DNA from: JBFEYJ01 sp041562215
GTDB taxonomy: Bacteria; Pseudomonadota; Gammaproteobacteria; Thiohalomonadales; Thiohalomonadaceae
Direction of reading: 5' to 3'
DNA length: 17,883 bases
NCBI GenBank assembly: GCA_041562215.1
Contig: JBFEYJ010000043.1
Location: 1-17,883 of the forward strand
A program made the position numbers and the translations under genes. Shown here one piece after another: positions 16,001 to 17,883 of this stretch. Below the pieces are notes generated by a model. It worked only from the letters and a program-made list of their open reading frames with translations, had not been told where the DNA came from and made no database searches. Within the stretch, counting starts at the first letter, position 1. Each line of letters begins with the position of its first letter.

Positions 16001-17883
16001 CGCCTCAAGACCATTGCGCAGTACGCCAATGACGGCACGAGCAAATTCAACCAGCATCATTTTACCTATTACGATGACGTTGACTCCCTAGCCGCCCCAG
16101 GAAAACTGGCCGGCACTGCTCCGGATATATCCGGTTGGACGGTTCCCTCAGACAATGTGAGAGGGGATTTGATTGCCGGCTCGGAAAATATAAGCCTGCT
16201 GGGCGGGAGCGAAGCCAGTGCTTCAGGTGGCAATCTCTACCTCGGTATAGCGTGGCCCACACCCAACAAGGGCAACTCGTTAGGTGACAAGGAGGCCAAA
16301 ACAACAGGAAGCAATACCACGCTTGCCGCGCTGATGGATATGGATGGAGATGGACTTGCCGACAAGGTGTACAAGGATGGCGGGGCGCTTCGTTACCGCA
16401 AGAATCTGGGTGGGGCCACCTCAGGGGAAGAGAAATTCTCCACTGTGGAATACCCTGTCAGCGGTATCTCGGATATCGGCAGAAGCAATTCATCTTCACG
16501 CTCCAGTGGCCCAAGTGTCAATTTCGGCGTGTCCTTCAACGTCGGCGATTCGAGCGGGACCAATACGCAATCAACCTATTTTTCCGATATTAACGGTGAC
16601 GGTATCAGTGACCAGATTAATGGTTCGCTGGTTAAGTTCGGTTATATCGATTCGGACGATAACAAGCTGAAGTTTTCGCAAAACAGTGTCGATACCGAAG
16701 TGCCGCTTTACGGCAGCCGTGCGCTATCAGGCAGCGGTTTGATAAGCAGCCGCGAAGAGCTGCATCAACAGATGCTCGATGACAATCCGCTCATTGACGC
16801 GGTCAGGGTGTGGGTCGCCCCCTATAATGGCGTGGTTGATGTGACGGGTGAAATCGCGCTGGTTGAGATTAATGATGAAGACCGCGTCGGGTATCCGGCT
16901 GACGGAGTACGTGTCGCAATTCAACAGAACCAGTCTGAACTGTGGCATGAGCAAATAGGGGCGGACAGTTATACCCCGATCCCGACTGCGCTTACCGGTG
17001 TCCCGGTTTCTAAGGGCGATCGGTTTTATTTCAGGGCCGGTTCCATTGATAACGGCGAGTACGACCAGGTGAAATGGGCACCAGTGATTACCTATCACAG
17101 CGGGTCCTCTGCAAACACCAAGGACGTTAACGGCCTACCTGTATATCAGTATTCGTCTGCAGAAGATTTTGTCGCTGTTGGTCGCGATGTACCCATGACC
17201 ACCTCATATGACGGCACCATTACACTTGAGGGGAGCCTGGAAAAACTGGCCAAAACCTCGGATGACGTCGCCATCGAACTACGGGCCGTCAGGATTGGCC
17301 CCAATGGTGAAATGGATGATTACACCATCCTTTATAACCATGTTATCGATGGTGGTGAAACAGGTCTCATTGAACTTACCGATAGCGGCGAGTTACCGGT
17401 ACATAAAAATGATTTTCTGTATCTTACATTGCGTAGTGACAGTGAGATTGATCTGAAGGCACTGTCCTGGGTGCAGCCGCCGACATTCCGTTATCTCTCT
17501 GCTTACCGTGAGGGAGAGGAATTGACCAATGCAACACCGGTCAACCCGAATGAGCCAAGTGCAGGCCAGGATCCGAATGCCGAGGTGATTGCCACGATCC
17601 CTGCGGGCACAGTGGATGTCAGTCAACTTCAGCCGCTACGCCTTTTTGCTCACGCAGATACCTATAGCCGTAATGACAGCAATTCACCCTATGTGCCGTG
17701 GAAAGCGGATAAAAGCGGTGAGGTTCTGATCCGTCCGAGTGTCACGCCGCCAATATTGCCGGGTTATTCTCCGCTTGATGAGGAGCCGCCAGAGCGTGGT
17801 TACCTGGCAAAAGGTGAGTTCAACTTTACCGTCAAACGCAAGCAGCAGCTTGTTGCCAAGCAAAGCGAAATGGTGAAGGCAAA
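13007..17883 (+). CDS. Giant exported SpvB / Tc-toxin B-type protein (3' end beyond window)
   Basis: The frame is open for 1625 codons with no stop before the window edge. The start is ATG 13007 with AGGGA about eight bases ahead. A basic tail and hydrophobic core (residues 16-33) form a Sec signal, with possible cleavage near A40. Residues about 50-172 look like a discoidin (F5/8 type C) fold ending LKEIEIWGKA. About 310-450 is a second such region (DGDTNTGWTPF). About 560-715 holds a beta segment with PYDKNRLPPG and HTNHFTDM. The SpvB domain begins near 732 with MGGANLSYPIEIPAGRNGVQ and QLAIQYNSGGGNGWMGLGWD. FG-GAP-like calcium motifs MDMDGDGLADK (about 1110) and DINGDGISDQ (about 1194) lie in the beta-propeller region. 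In Tc toxins and Rhs proteins this part builds a shell that encloses a C-terminal toxin; that end is not visible. Target and toxicity are unknown. Confidence 0.9.
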   Translation, partial: MSEKGNINAWPNRNKLLGFFFFASLIIAGIVGLDSRTLEAANTVQGTFRLTPSTIALAVGEGDDPAALIDRATNTTFTASGGAELIINLGAPREIAAIKLFGAAPYLLAVKAERSGGWETVEGLEQLDLRNLAETWHRFDTTLPVSTSRLLLVLSAQKGSKADGLKEIEIWGKARATSTKSARDLLALVRGPMAPDHGKLYAAGPAEIAIGGEQGNSEGTFSVTLDRESSSIRRAWLVFESQGAGHWISTQHALNGGTPMGGNYFFASSAWTTQLEPLAPSQLIRGTNTITFQPFADGLPFGIRNVHLLVEQDNGANFIEQLDAQPHSEVNLAYLAADGDTNTGWTPFPSGGTSAESPSLTMQFDKPTALEAIVLSLRNRLDGRIEVELLNEGEWKRSSIGPFQGKKLGAGENRLAMSGAGSADGVRLVFVGGEGSSAEITEVQPIGSGEGYTWGPAIRLAYPLDGEYYGDSAYVRAFVQPFDNGSGPAVITVAGTVVESADGNLEALVSKAQAGFGDAPDSAPWSFDIDVVYPDGQRLVRTVQLYNHGDSSLVDAPSNPALSAYTGSPYQLEHDEGSLDLDGDSMDESPATLTISSLDSRDLPPLDPGMTNVTKGPRKGYRFGPHGKKFKKNIQVKLPYDKNRLPPGMTEADIRTYYFDEETGHWRALERVTVDDQKKEIVSHTNHFTDMINATLVLPEHPEAAGFNPTQIKDIKAADPGAGINLIEPPEASSMGGANLSYPIEIPAGRNGVQPQLAIQYNSGGGNGWMGLGWDMSVPSITVDSRWGVPRYLANKESETYLLGGEMLSPTAHRAEFVDRVANREYKPRIEGQFRQIIRHGNNPKSYWWEVVDNNGNRSFYGATPENTTVQKQVTALTDGSGNIFRWQLLERRDAHGNTVKYQYGKVDHVGNGGDMGWQLYPTHISYTGFNGSDGPYTVDLIRDRQLAGAERKDIIIDARGGFKQVTADLLRRIEVKFNGEMVRVYGLEYEPGVFGKTRLKTIAQYANDGTSKFNQHHFTYYDDVDSLAAPGKLAGTAPDISGWTVPSDNVRGDLIAGSENISLLGGSEASASGGNLYLGIAWPTPNKGNSLGDKEAKTTGSNTTLAALMDMDGDGLADKVYKDGGALRYRKNLGGATSGEEKFSTVEYPVSGISDIGRSNSSSRSSGPSVNFGVSFNVGDSSGTNTQSTYFSDINGDGISDQINGSLVKFGYIDSDDNKLKFSQNSVDTEVPLYGSRALSGSGLISSREELHQQMLDDNPLIDAVRVWVAPYNGVVDVTGEIALVEINDEDRVGYPADGVRVAIQQNQSELWHEQIGADSYTPIPTALTGVPVSKGDRFYFRAGSIDNGEYDQVKWAPVITYHSGSSANTKDVNGLPVYQYSSAEDFVAVGRDVPMTTSYDGTITLEGSLEKLAKTSDDVAIELRAVRIGPNGEMDDYTILYNHVIDGGETGLIELTDSGELPVHKNDFLYLTLRSDSEIDLKALSWVQPPTFRYLSAYREGEELTNATPVNPNEPSAGQDPNAEVIATIPAGTVDVSQLQPLRLFAHADTYSRNDSNSPYVPWKADKSGEVLIRPSVTPPILPGYSPLDEEPPERGYLAKGEFNFTVKRKQQLVAKQSEMVKA

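Overview
The window looks like chromosomal DNA of a gammaproteobacterium. The threonine synthase is of the long, roughly 490-residue type, and the secretion genes resemble proteobacterial type II secretion (T2SS) and type IV pilus (T4P) parts. Genus cannot be fixed from the sequence. No rRNA, tRNA, CRISPR array, transposase or integrase gene was seen.

Layout: (1) 86-1555 (+) is thrC, a housekeeping gene, with a terminator-like hairpin at 1577-1608. (2) 1609-1927 has no convincing gene. (3) 1928-2965 (-) is a family-2 O-methyltransferase, transcribed away from the next block. (4) 2966-3421 is a 456-base divergent regulatory region with a perfect CRP-type palindrome (TGTGA-N6-TCACA) at 3264-3279 and a separate 7-bp dyad. 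(5) 3422-12715 (+) is one tightly packed operon of eleven genes. In order they are a GspF platform protein, a GspE ATPase, PilM-, PilN-, PilO- and PilP-like assembly proteins, a lipoprotein secretin with N-terminal helical repeats and a C-terminal cohesin-like domain, and four pseudopilins, the third a canonical GspG and the fourth lacking the usual Glu5. Neighbours overlap or lie within 8 bases of each other. (6) 12716-13006 is a noncoding spacer with a near-perfect CRP-type palindrome at 12958-12973. (7) 13007 to the window end (+) is the first 1625 codons of a giant exported protein. It has a signal peptide, two discoidin-like beta domains, an SpvB / Tc-toxin B-subunit domain and FG-GAP-type repeats. 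Its frame is open past the edge.

The secretion operon is a T2SS/T4P hybrid: T4P-style PilMNOP alignment proteins joined to a T2SS-style motor, secretin and GspG. No prepilin peptidase lies in the window, so cleavage of the pseudopilins must depend on one encoded elsewhere. The main hypothesis is that this dedicated pseudopilus machine exports the adjacent SpvB-type giant protein. Position, matching CRP-like sites and the signal peptide suggest this, but it is inference.
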